NCBI RefSeq assembly: GCF_009733845.1
Contig: NZ_WNXZ01000001.1
Location: forward strand, 806,001-870,000
DNA: 64,000 bases
Reading direction: 5' to 3'
DNA from: Pseudactinotalea terrae
GTDB taxonomy: Bacteria > Actinomycetota > Actinomycetes > Actinomycetales > Beutenbergiaceae
Shown here: positions 28,937-36,944 of the stretch, piece by piece
Position numbering within the stretch: the first letter of the stretch is position 1
How the letters are laid out: every line of letters begins with the position of its first letter
Program-made: the position numbers and the translations under genes
Notes under the pieces: model-generated
The model's database searches: none
What the model was told of the DNA's origin: nothing
What the model saw: only the letters and a program-made list of their open reading frames with translations

Positions 28937-31060
28937 ATGTTCGAGGCAACGGGTGAACAACCCCAGCAGAGCGGTCCGGCCGAGAGGCTTGAGATCGTCA
29001 TGCCTCAGGGCGGGTCGGCTGATTCTGACCCGTGCGACACCTCCCCTGGTGCGGCTCCCGCGGAGCCCGAGCACACCACGAGCGAGCCGTCGGCCACTGA
29101 GTCCGGGGTGCCGGCTGCGATCGCTGGGCGTGAGTGGGTCGAGGTCGACGGGATCATGGTGGAGGCGGGTAACGCGGTCTGGGACGAGCGTGACTGGTCG
29201 GGGGTGCCGGTGCGGCCCTGGAGTGATGAGCCGCCAGCGGGCTGGGTGGAGCAGCTCGAGGCCGAGTGGGCTGCCCAGCCCAGCCGTCCCGAGCTCGGAC
29301 CGATCGCGTGGCTGGAGCAGGTGCCTGCGTCGGGGTATCTGATGAACGAGCTGGAGCACCTGCCCGAGGGCCTGGTGCAGAACGACTACGACGCCCTGGA
29401 GCTGGTGGCGCACTGGTCCCGGCTGGTCTCCTACGCCGGTGCCAAGATGCGGGAAGCGGTCGCCGAGCTGGCCAACAGCGAAGGCCTGGACCAAGGCCTG
29501 GCGAACCTGGACCACCTCGGGATCCGGGTCAACCAGCCCAGCATCGCTTCCGATGACATCGCGCTGCGCCTGGGTATGGGTAAGCGAGCCGCGAGTCGGC
29601 TGGTGCGCTCGGCCCGGTTGCTCGCCGGCCCGGCCGGTCCGACCGCGGAAGCGTTGGAGACCGGGCAGATCGACCCGGCCAAGGCCGACATCATCGCCCT
29701 GGGCATCGAGGACCTGGGCATGCTGGAAGCCTTACAGGTGCAGGACATCGTGCTGGCCAAAGCACCCCACGCCACCGCGACCGCGGTACGCCGCGATGTG
29801 GCCGCCGCGAGGGCCAGCGTGCAACCCGAACGATTCGAAGACCGCTGCCAACGAGCAGCAACCCAGCGGCGGGTGGACCGGCCCCGGGTGCTGCCCGATG
29901 GCATGGCCAGCATCTACGCGTTCATGCCCGCGGTGGAGGCCAACCAGCTCTACCGCGCCCTGGACGCCGCCGCCCGCTCCGCCAAGACCAGCGGCGACCC
30001 CCGCACCCTGGACCAGCTCCGCGCCGACGCCCTGGCCCTGATGGGTGGGACCGCCATCGTGACCGGCATCATCGGCCCCTGCCCCCACCCCACCCACGAC
30101 GCCACCCCACACGCCCCCGGCGCCACCCCGCAGGCCCACGACGCCACCGTGGTGGCCCGCGGCGCCGGTGGTAGGTCCGCTGGCGGTTCATCGGGGGATC
30201 GTGATCCCGGATCCGGCCACGGCGATATCGACCAGAGCGGCTCGCCGCCGACCGACCATGGCGTCGCACACCTGCCCGACGCCAGAGTCACCCACGACGA
30301 TCGCTCGCGAGCTGGCACAGACCCCACAGCAGGAACGATGCTGGATGCCGCAGCACGCACGGCAGCAGGTGCGGCCACCGGGGCATGCCCCACACCCGGT
30401 CAAAGCATGCGGGTCGGAGTGATCGGAGGCAAGTCCGCGCACGTACGGGTCGTGATCCCGCTGACCACCCTCATGGGCGGCCAGCACGGCCCCGGCGCCG
30501 ACCTGTCCGGCTCCGAGGACCCCGCCCACCTCGAAGGCTACGGACCCATCCCCGCCTCCGTGGCCCGCGCCCTCGCCGCCGGCGGGCCATGGGCGCGCAT
30601 GGTCACCGACCCCCTGGACCGCACCGTCCTGGAACTCAGCCGCGAACAGTACGAACCCACCGCGGCGATGGCCGAGCTCATCCGCGCCAGACAACCCGAG
30701 TGCGCCAACCCCTCCTGCACCGCCGCAGCCGACGGCTGCGACCTGCACCACCGCATCCCCTGGCCCCTGGGAACCACCTCCGTCAAAGACATCGACCCCA
30801 ACTGCCGCCGCGACCACCTGCTCCTGACCCACGGCGGCTGGTGGTACACCCAGCACGAGGACGGCTCCCGCACCTGGATCACCGCCACCAACCACACCTA
30901 CCTCCAACACCCCGACGGCCAGATCACCATGATCCGACCCACCCACGGACCCGGATCCCCACCCGAGGGCACCCACCCGGCCACCCCCGCTTGGGCATCC
31001 ACCACCGACCGCACCAGCCAGCTCCAGTACACGGTGGACGACGAGCCACCACCGTTCTAG
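28937..31060 (+). CDS. DUF222 and HNH endonuclease domain protein (13E12-like), copy 1
   Basis: A 707-residue protein. Residues about 1-60 are acidic and low-complexity, about 130-360 form the helical DUF222 domain, about 375-480 are a variable Gly/Ala/His-rich spacer, and an HNH nuclease-like module lies at about 589-640 (CANPSC, DLHHRIPW, PNCRRDHLLLTHGGW). Such genes are multicopy in actinobacteria and often DNA-damage inducible; the target is not known. It probably has a PafBC-type leaderless promoter. Codon use in the second half is extremely C-rich at third positions. A tRNA-Val follows on the other strand. Confidence 0.88.
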   Translation: MFEATGEQPQQSGPAERLEIVMPQGGSADSDPCDTSPGAAPAEPEHTTSEPSATESGVPAAIAGREWVEVDGIMVEAGNAVWDERDWSGVPVRPWSDEPPAGWVEQLEAEWAAQPSRPELGPIAWLEQVPASGYLMNELEHLPEGLVQNDYDALELVAHWSRLVSYAGAKMREAVAELANSEGLDQGLANLDHLGIRVNQPSIASDDIALRLGMGKRAASRLVRSARLLAGPAGPTAEALETGQIDPAKADIIALGIEDLGMLEALQVQDIVLAKAPHATATAVRRDVAAARASVQPERFEDRCQRAATQRRVDRPRVLPDGMASIYAFMPAVEANQLYRALDAAARSAKTSGDPRTLDQLRADALALMGGTAIVTGIIGPCPHPTHDATPHAPGATPQAHDATVVARGAGGRSAGGSSGDRDPGSGHGDIDQSGSPPTDHGVAHLPDARVTHDDRSRAGTDPTAGTMLDAAARTAAGAATGACPTPGQSMRVGVIGGKSAHVRVVIPLTTLMGGQHGPGADLSGSEDPAHLEGYGPIPASVARALAAGGPWARMVTDPLDRTVLELSREQYEPTAAMAELIRARQPECANPSCTAAADGCDLHHRIPWPLGTTSVKDIDPNCRRDHLLLTHGGWWYTQHEDGSRTWITATNHTYLQHPDGQITMIRPTHGPGSPPEGTHPATPAWASTTDRTSQLQYTVDDEPPPF

Positions 31061-31244
31061 GCAACGGCGTCGACGTCCCGCGTTCGTGGAACCTAAGACC
31101 GAACCCGTGTCGGCGCCTGACGTGGAGTGCGATCCATCGACCCGTCGGTTGAACCGGGGGCGGCGTGGAAGCCGTGCCTCTGCGGCTCACCTCACGCCAG
31201 TCGTGGGGCGAGGATGAGACGTGCCTCCGTCAACGCGCTCTGGG

Positions 31245-31316
31245 TGGGCGATACTGGGTTCGAACCAGTGACCTCCTCGGTGTGAACGAGGCGCTCTACC
31301 ACTGAGCCAATCGCCC
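31245..31316 (-). tRNA. tRNA-Val (anticodon CAC)
   Basis: Minus-strand cloverleaf of 72 bases. The acceptor stem is GGGCGAT/ATCGCCC, the anticodon stem CCTCG/CGAGG with loop TTCACAC, and the T loop TTCGAAC. The anticodon CAC reads GUG. The gene does not encode CCA. Its acceptor and T arms nearly match tRNA-Val(GAC) at 34615. Confidence 0.95.
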
Positions 31317-31322
31317 GAGACT

Positions 31323-31349
31323 GTGCTCGGTGCCCTTGCGGGCGAGCAC
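31323..31349. other. Bulged hairpin upstream of tRNA-Val(CAC)
   Basis: GTGCTC-GGT-GCCC-TTGC-GGGC-GAGCAC forms a 10-bp stem with a 3-base bulge, just upstream of the tRNA 5' end and before the kinase gene. It could be part of the tRNA precursor leader or a terminator/insulator between divergent genes. A weak TAGCAT on the minus strand (31357-31352) may be the tRNA -10 element. Confidence 0.4.
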
Positions 31350-31393
31350 CGATGCTACCAGCGTGGCAGACCCTCTCCGAACACCCGCCCACG

Positions 31394-31399
31394 TACCGT
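31394..31399 (+). promoter_or_regulatory. -10 element (TACCGT) of the APH-like kinase gene, leaderless geometry
   Basis: TACCGT followed by six bases and ATG at 31406, with no ribosome-binding site. The same hexamer and spacing precede treZ. Confidence 0.45.
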
Positions 31400-31405
31400 G
31401 TCCGG

Positions 31406-32386
31406 ATGTTCGCACCTGGCCTCGCGATGCTCTGGGAAGACACCGATCCGAACGTGGCGCTCGCGCAACGGTTCGGCCTCGCCGACCTCGAGGCCGCCGC
31501 GGGCTGGGTCGCCCGCGCACTGCGCGACGGCTGGGGCCTCGGCGTCAGTGGTGTCGAACGCGTCCTGATCAGCGACGTCAACGCGCTCGCGTGGGCGCAC
31601 ACCGATCGGGGCGTCGTCGTCGTGAAGATCTGCTCGCATGAGCCCGCCTTCGGTCGCCTCGACGCCATCGCGGCTCTGCTCGGCCACCTCGACTCGCTGC
31701 ACCTTCCCGTCGCCGCACCCATCGCAGGCCTCGACGGGCGGCGCCGCCATGTCGTGCCGAACGACCGGCCGCTGTCGGTGGCTGTGCAGCCACGGGTGGA
31801 GGGTGACCTCCTCGACGTCGGCGACCTCGCCGCGGTCCGGGCAGCGGGGCAGCTGGTGGGCCGGCTGCACCTCGCGCTCGCCGACGTCGATCCCGGCCCC
31901 TTCGCCGACGGACCTCGGGAGATGCGAGGCGACCCGCGCGAGAGCATCACGAGCACGCTCGACCAGCTGCCGAGCTCGAGAGCCCCGCGTGCCCACGCCC
32001 GGCTGGTCGATCTCCTCAGCACGCTCCCGGCGCTCGACACCACACCCCAGCTGGCGCACGGGGACATCCGCGGCGCCAACATCCTCCTGCGCGGCCAGGA
32101 GATCGCCGCCCTGCTCGACTTCGACGAGGTCAGCATCCGCCACCGCACCGTCGAGATCTCGCTCGGCGCCGTGCTGCTCGCCACCGAGTTCCGGCGCTGG
32201 CCACCCACGCCGCCGGAGGCCCAGCGCACCTTCCTCGACGGGTACGCCGACATCGTCGAGCTCACCGACAACGAGCTGGGCTGGAGCGAAGCGCTCCGAC
32301 TCTGGTTCGGGCTCGGCCAGATCCCTCCAGGAGACGATCACGCCGGCTGGGCCAGCGCCGTCGAGAACAGCATCAGGAACACTTAG
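31406..32386 (+). CDS. Aminoglycoside phosphotransferase-family kinase-like protein
   Basis: About 326 residues of APH/choline-kinase fold. The ATP-binding Lys is in VVVVKICSH; the catalytic loop is AHGDIRGANILL (the HGD-x4-N variant), and the metal Asp is in LLDFDEVS. The family phosphorylates small hydroxyl compounds such as antibiotics, choline or homoserine; nothing nearby identifies the substrate. ATG at 31406 is preferred to an upstream in-frame start because of the -10 box spacing. The 3' end overlaps that of pabC by 4 bases on opposite strands. Confidence 0.82.
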   Translation: MFAPGLAMLWEDTDPNVALAQRFGLADLEAAAGWVARALRDGWGLGVSGVERVLISDVNALAWAHTDRGVVVVKICSHEPAFGRLDAIAALLGHLDSLHLPVAAPIAGLDGRRRHVVPNDRPLSVAVQPRVEGDLLDVGDLAAVRAAGQLVGRLHLALADVDPGPFADGPREMRGDPRESITSTLDQLPSSRAPRAHARLVDLLSTLPALDTTPQLAHGDIRGANILLRGQEIAALLDFDEVSIRHRTVEISLGAVLLATEFRRWPPTPPEAQRTFLDGYADIVELTDNELGWSEALRLWFGLGQIPPGDDHAGWASAVENSIRNT

Positions 32387-33228
32387 GGGTCGAGCTGCTC
32401 CCGACTGCGGCGATGGAACTCCTCGCCCATCCGCAGCGTCAGCGGCCCGGCCTCGATCTCGCGGTCGTCGACGGCCACGATCGGCGTCATCCCCCGCGTG
32501 CTCGAGGTGAGCGCGGCATACGGGGCCTCGTGGATCGACGCCAGCGGCAGCGCCTCCTCGCGCACCTCGATGCCGGCGTCCGCCGCCCACTCGAGCACGA
32601 GTGCCCGCGTCACACCGGCCAGGCATCCCGAGCTCAGCGGCGGCGTCACGAAACCGCCGTCCACCTCCAGGAACACGTTCGTCCCGGTCCCTTCGCACAG
32701 CTCACCGCGGGTGTTGCCGAAGATGGCCTCGCCCGCGCCCTGCGCCTTCGCGAGGGCCAGGGCCACCACATTCTCCGCGTAGGACGTCGTCTTCAACCCG
32801 GCGATCGGCGAGCGCTCGTTGCGCACCCAGGGCACCACAGCCACGCGCACCGGCCCCGGTGGTCGGACGCCACCAGCGGCGACGATCAGCGTGCCCTCTC
32901 CCCCGCTGCGGTCCGAGCCCATCGGTCCGTACCCGGCCGTCCACGTGATCCGCAGCCGGCCGGTGCCGCCGCCCTGGGCCAGCCACCGCTCCTCGACGGC
33001 GGCGACCGCGTCCCGTACCCGGCTCTCGTCGGGCGCATCCAGACCCAGCCCGAACGCCGAACGCTCCAGCCGGCGTAGATGCCGTGTGAGGGCGAACGTG
33101 CGGCCCTCGATCAGCTCGCACGTCTCGAACACGCCGTCGCCCACGGTCATCCCGTGGTCGAGCGCGGAGACCAGCGGCGTACGCGGCGCATGGAACTGCC
33201 CGTCGACGAACAGCAGGGGCTCACTCAT
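32383..33228 (-). CDS. pabC: Aminodeoxychorismate lyase (class IV aminotransferase)
   Basis: A 281-residue PLP enzyme of fold type IV. The PLP lysine is in GLKTTSYAENV, and EGTGTNVFLE binds the cofactor phosphate. Lying 18 bases after pabB, it most likely releases pyruvate from 4-amino-4-deoxychorismate to give p-aminobenzoate for folate. A branched-chain or D-amino acid aminotransferase is possible from sequence alone; context decides. Confidence 0.86.
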   Translation of the reverse strand: MSEPLLFVDGQFHAPRTPLVSALDHGMTVGDGVFETCELIEGRTFALTRHLRRLERSAFGLGLDAPDESRVRDAVAAVEERWLAQGGGTGRLRITWTAGYGPMGSDRSGGEGTLIVAAGGVRPPGPVRVAVVPWVRNERSPIAGLKTTSYAENVVALALAKAQGAGEAIFGNTRGELCEGTGTNVFLEVDGGFVTPPLSSGCLAGVTRALVLEWAADAGIEVREEALPLASIHEAPYAALTSSTRGMTPIVAVDDREIEAGPLTLRMGEEFHRRSREQLDP

Positions 33229-33246
33229 GGCGTCAGCCTGCCGCGT

Positions 33247-34293
33247 TCAGCCCCGCGACGCCAGCGACACCAGGCGCGCAGCCTTCAGCTCGGTCTCCGC
33301 CCACTCCTGCTCGGGGTCGCTCCCCCACGTAATGCCGGCGCCCGTCCCGAACCGCAGCTCGCCGTCCGCCCACCAGAACGTCCGGATCCCGACGGCCAGC
33401 CGTGCCTGGCCGCGATCGGCGTCGATCCAACCGATCTGGCCGCAGTACGGACCGCGCGGAGCCGTCTCGAGCTCGTCGATGATCCGGAGTGCAGAGGACT
33501 TCGGGGCGCCCGACACCGAACCGGGCGGGTGCGCGGCCGCGAGCAGCGCCGCCCACCCGGTGGGACCGCCGTCGAGAAGTCGCCCGCGCACGCGCGAGAC
33601 CAGATGGACCAGACCCGGGTGCTCCTCCATCGCGAGCAGATCGGTCACCTCGACGCTCCCCGGGGCGCACACCCGCTGCAGGTCGTTGCGCACCAGGTCG
33701 GTGATCATCACGTTCTCGGCCCGGTCCTTGGGCAGCATGCCCGACGGCGTCGCCGCCGTGCCCTTGATCGGACCCGACATCACGGTCCCGTGGGCGACCT
33801 CGAGGGAGAGCTCCGGTGACGCGCTCACCACCCAGGAACCGGGCCCGGCCGGTCCGCCTGCCGGGATGTCGACCAGCGCCGCGTAGGGCGCGGGGTTGCC
33901 AGTGGCGAGCCTGATCGCCAGGCCCACCGGTTCCGGGCGCACCGGCACGGCTGCGGACATCACACGGCAGATGTTGGCCTGGTAGACCTCACCCTCGGCG
34001 ATCTCGTGACGCACCCGCCGCACCGCCGCGACGTACTCCTCGCGCGACAGTGATGTTCGCCACGAATCGCGCACCGGGCCGTCCCAGCGATCCGGCCCGC
34101 GGGTGACCTCGTCGGTGCGGCGAACCTCCGCGAACCGCCACGCGTTCCAGGGTCCGTCGAACTCGGCGACGAGCACCCACCATCCCCCGCGTTCCAGTGC
34201 GTCGGGGCGCTCTCGCAGGTCGACGTGCTCCACCACCTCGGTCGCCCGGACCCCGCGAAACCAGGCGCGTCCGCGAGGGCTGGAGATAGTCAC
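33247..34293 (-). CDS. pabB: Aminodeoxychorismate synthase component I
   Basis: A 348-residue chorismate-utilising enzyme with the catalytic domain motifs PIKGT, DLVRNDLQRVCAPGSV, PPGSVSGAPK and GAGITWGSDPE. PIKGT is the PabB/TrpE active-site signature, with the Lys typical of PabB. It lacks most of the N-terminal regulatory part seen in longer forms. It pairs with pabC downstream; no glutaminase partner (pabA) is in the window. The start is GTG. Confidence 0.88.
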   Translation of the reverse strand: MTISSPRGRAWFRGVRATEVVEHVDLRERPDALERGGWWVLVAEFDGPWNAWRFAEVRRTDEVTRGPDRWDGPVRDSWRTSLSREEYVAAVRRVRHEIAEGEVYQANICRVMSAAVPVRPEPVGLAIRLATGNPAPYAALVDIPAGGPAGPGSWVVSASPELSLEVAHGTVMSGPIKGTAATPSGMLPKDRAENVMITDLVRNDLQRVCAPGSVEVTDLLAMEEHPGLVHLVSRVRGRLLDGGPTGWAALLAAAHPPGSVSGAPKSSALRIIDELETAPRGPYCGQIGWIDADRGQARLAVGIRTFWWADGELRFGTGAGITWGSDPEQEWAETELKAARLVSLASRG

Positions 34294-34362
34294 TCCGCCA
34301 CGCTAGTCACCCCGGCCCGAGGCCCGGGAAGCGTCCACCGAGCAACACGCCCCCGGCCTCAG

Positions 34363-34393
34363 TTGGACGACGCCGCGATCCGTGGGCTAAAGT
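34363..34393 (+). promoter_or_regulatory. Probable promoter of the Gly-Cys-Val tRNA cluster
   Basis: TTGGAC at 34363-34368 and TAAAGT at 34388-34393, separated by 19 bases, about 45 bases before tRNA-Gly. The -35 and -10 resemble housekeeping promoters, though the spacer is long. Confidence 0.45.
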
Positions 34394-34437
34394 CGACGCC
34401 GCACCACCAAGCGGGGGAAACCTGCTCGGTGAAGCAC

Positions 34438-34510
34438 GCGGATGTGGCTCAGTTGGTAGAGCATCACCTTGCCAAGGTGAGGGTCGCGGGTTCGAGTCCC
34501 GTCATCCGCT
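34438..34510 (+). tRNA. tRNA-Gly (anticodon GCC)
   Basis: A 73-base cloverleaf: acceptor GCGGATG/CATCCGC, anticodon stem TCACC/GGTGA with loop TTGCCAA, T loop TTCGAGT. The anticodon GCC reads GGC/GGU. Discriminator U; no encoded CCA. Confidence 0.96.
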
Positions 34511-34538
34511 CGAAATCGGCGGCCCAGGAGGGCAACCT

Positions 34539-34609
34539 GGTGGGTTGGCCGAGTGGCGAGGCAGCGGCCTGCAAAGCCGTATACACGGGTTCGAATCCCG
34601 TACCCACCT
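34539..34609 (+). tRNA. tRNA-Cys (anticodon GCA)
   Basis: A 71-base cloverleaf: acceptor GGTGGGT/ACCCACC, anticodon loop CTGCAAA in stem GCGGC/GCCGT, T loop TTCGAAT, discriminator U as usual for Cys. No encoded CCA. It starts 28 bases after tRNA-Gly. Confidence 0.96.
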
Positions 34610-34614
34610 CGCAC

Positions 34615-34686
34615 GGGCGATTGGCGCAGCGGTAGCGCGCTTCCCTGACACGGAAGAGGTCACTGGTTCGATCCCAGTATCGCCCA
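34615..34686 (+). tRNA. tRNA-Val (anticodon GAC)
   Basis: A 72-base cloverleaf: acceptor GGGCGAT/ATCGCCC, anticodon stem CTTCC/GGAAG with loop CTGACAC, T loop TTCGATC. It lies five bases after tRNA-Cys and differs from tRNA-Val(CAC) mainly in the D arm and anticodon arm. No encoded CCA. Confidence 0.96.
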
Positions 34687-34802
34687 CACTGCTAGGAACA
34701 CGAGCGTGTCAGCTCACCAGCAGCGACCCACCCACGCGCCAGCATCGTGCGCGCGTTCACAGTGCCGTCGGGCAGGGGATGCCCGGCGTAAGTGGAGACA
34801 CA

Positions 34803-36944
34803 GTGCCCAACGGCTCATCACAGGCTCGCCTGCTCGATCGCCGCGCCGCGCGCGGCGATGACGCCGCGCCCATCATCCCGATCCTGGCCCGCAAGGTCCG
34901 CGAGGTCGAGGCGAAGGCCGCGCGTGGCAAGGTCGGCCCCACCAACCGCACCCGCTTCCAGGTGATCGCGCTCCTCGTCCGCGAGGAACGCGCCCGCGTG
35001 AAGTCGGATGACAAGCTCTCGACGGCGGCTCGCACCGAGCTGCTCAAACGGCTCGACGGCGTCGCCACGATCCTCGCGCGCACCGCCGCACGCGACACCT
35101 CATTGCTGACCCTGCTCGACCCGTCCACCACGCCTGGTCCGGCCGCGCAACGCATGCGGCTCGACTGGCTCCTCGACTCCGGCGCGCAGCTCTCACCCGA
35201 GGAGATGGAGATCAAGGCGCCCCATCCGGCGCGCCCCACGGTCGTGCCGGCTGCGCTCGCCGACCGGCAGGTCGTGCCGCCGTCGGTGAAGCGTCGGCTC
35301 AAGGCCAACCCGTTCCTCTCGCCCGCGATCCAGCCGGCCGAGCGGCCGCTCTCCGGTCGCCTCAGCGGGTGGGACCTCATGGAGCCCCTGTACCGCTCGT
35401 TCGAGCAGGGCGCCGGTGGCGGCGCTGCCTCGATGGAGCTGCCCCCGCTCCCCCGCTTCGAGCACTTCTCGCCACGCGGCCTCGAGCTGATGCCGCACCA
35501 GGTCGAGCTGCTGGAGTCGGTCCGCAAGGGGCACCGCACCTTCCTGCTCGCCGACGAGCCGGGTCTGGGCAAGACGGCGCAGTCCGTGCTCGCGGCCTCG
35601 GTCGCCGGCGCGTTCCCGCTGCTCGCCGTCGTTCCCAACGTCGTCAAGATCAACTGGGCGCGCGAGGTCGAGCAGTGGACGCCGTCGCGCAAGGTCACGG
35701 TCATCCACGGCGACGGCGACACCATGGACGCGTTCGCCGACGTCTTCGTCGTCAACTACGAGATCCTCGACCGGCACCTGTCGTGGCTGATGCGGTTCGG
35801 CTTCCGGTCGATGGTCGTGGACGAGGCCCACTTCATCAAGAACCTCAGCTCGCAGCGCAGCCAGCACGTGCTCTCGCTCGCCGAGCAGATCCGCATGACG
35901 GCGCCGGGCGGCAACCCGCTGCTGATGGCACTGACCGGTACCCCGCTGATCAACGACGTCGAGGACTTCCACGCGATCTGGAAGTTCCTCGGCTGGGTCG
36001 AGGACAACCAGCCCGCCCCCGCCCTCATGCGCAAGCTCGAGGCCATCGGGCTGACGCCTGCGGACCGTGGCTTCTACCCCGAAGCCCGCTCCGCCGTCAT
36101 CTCGATGGGCATCGTGCGCCGCCTCAAGAGCGAGGTCGCGAAGGACCTCCCGGCCCGCCGCATCGCGGACCTGCCTGTCGAGCTCGACGACGACCTGGGC
36201 CGCTCGATCCGCCAGGCCGAGCGCGAGCTCGGTGCCCGGCTGGCGCAGCGCTACCACCGCCTCTGGGAGACGCGTCACGGTGGCGAGGCGGAGCCGTTCG
36301 AGCCCGATCTCGACATCATGCGCTCGGTCGCGACCTCGGAGCTCGAGTCGTCGCGCAACACCAGCAGCGGCGGCGAGAACGTGTTCACGATGGTCCGCCG
36401 CATCGGCTCGGCCAAGGCCAGCCTCGCCACCGACTACACCGCGCAGCTCGCCCGTTCCGTCGGCAAGGTCGTGTTCTTCGCCAAGCACATCGACGTCATG
36501 GACGCCGCCGAGCGGAGCCTTGCCGAGGCCGGCCTCAAGACCGTGTCGATCCGCGGCGAGCAGACCTCGAGCGCCCGCCAGAAGGCGATCGACGCCTTCG
36601 CGAAGGACCCCGAGGTCGCGGTCGCGGTCTGCTCGCTGACCGCCGCCGGGGTGGGGCTGAACCTGCACGCCGCGTCCAACGTGGTGCTCGCCGAGCTCTC
36701 GTGGACCGCCGCCGAGCAGGCGCAGGCGATCGACCGGGTGCACCGGATCGGTCAGGAGCAGCCCGTCACGGCGTGGCGCATCCTGGCCGCGCACACGATC
36801 GACACCAAGATCGCCGAGCTCATCGACGCGAAGCAGGGCCTCGCGGCCCGCGCCCTCGACGGCAGCGACACCGAGATCGTCTCGACGACGTCGGTCCAGC
36901 TCGACGCGCTCGTGCACCTCATGCGCGAGGCCCTGACCGCCTAG
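34803..36944 (+). CDS. SNF2-family DEAD/DEAH helicase-like ATPase
   Basis: A 713-residue protein. A charged N-terminal region (about 1-220) precedes the SNF2 ATPase: Walker A DEPGLGKTAQ, Walker B VVDEAHFIKN, ALTGTPL, then the second lobe with SLTAAGVGLNLHAAS and QAIDRVHRIGQ (motif VI). Such proteins move along double-stranded DNA to remodel complexes; the bacterial role is usually unknown. GTG at 34803 follows AGTGGAG. The open frame extends upstream through the tRNA genes, so earlier starts are rejected. The 3' end overlaps the FdhF-like gene by 26 bases on the other strand. Confidence 0.85.
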   Translation: MPNGSSQARLLDRRAARGDDAAPIIPILARKVREVEAKAARGKVGPTNRTRFQVIALLVREERARVKSDDKLSTAARTELLKRLDGVATILARTAARDTSLLTLLDPSTTPGPAAQRMRLDWLLDSGAQLSPEEMEIKAPHPARPTVVPAALADRQVVPPSVKRRLKANPFLSPAIQPAERPLSGRLSGWDLMEPLYRSFEQGAGGGAASMELPPLPRFEHFSPRGLELMPHQVELLESVRKGHRTFLLADEPGLGKTAQSVLAASVAGAFPLLAVVPNVVKINWAREVEQWTPSRKVTVIHGDGDTMDAFADVFVVNYEILDRHLSWLMRFGFRSMVVDEAHFIKNLSSQRSQHVLSLAEQIRMTAPGGNPLLMALTGTPLINDVEDFHAIWKFLGWVEDNQPAPALMRKLEAIGLTPADRGFYPEARSAVISMGIVRRLKSEVAKDLPARRIADLPVELDDDLGRSIRQAERELGARLAQRYHRLWETRHGGEAEPFEPDLDIMRSVATSELESSRNTSSGGENVFTMVRRIGSAKASLATDYTAQLARSVGKVVFFAKHIDVMDAAERSLAEAGLKTVSIRGEQTSSARQKAIDAFAKDPEVAVAVCSLTAAGVGLNLHAASNVVLAELSWTAAEQAQAIDRVHRIGQEQPVTAWRILAAHTIDTKIAELIDAKQGLAARALDGSDTEIVSTTSVQLDALVHLMREALTA

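Noticed and set aside
34545-34802. N-terminal extension of the SNF2 gene through the tRNA genes
   Set aside because: It would translate tRNA-Cys and tRNA-Val; GTG at 34803 has a ribosome-binding site.
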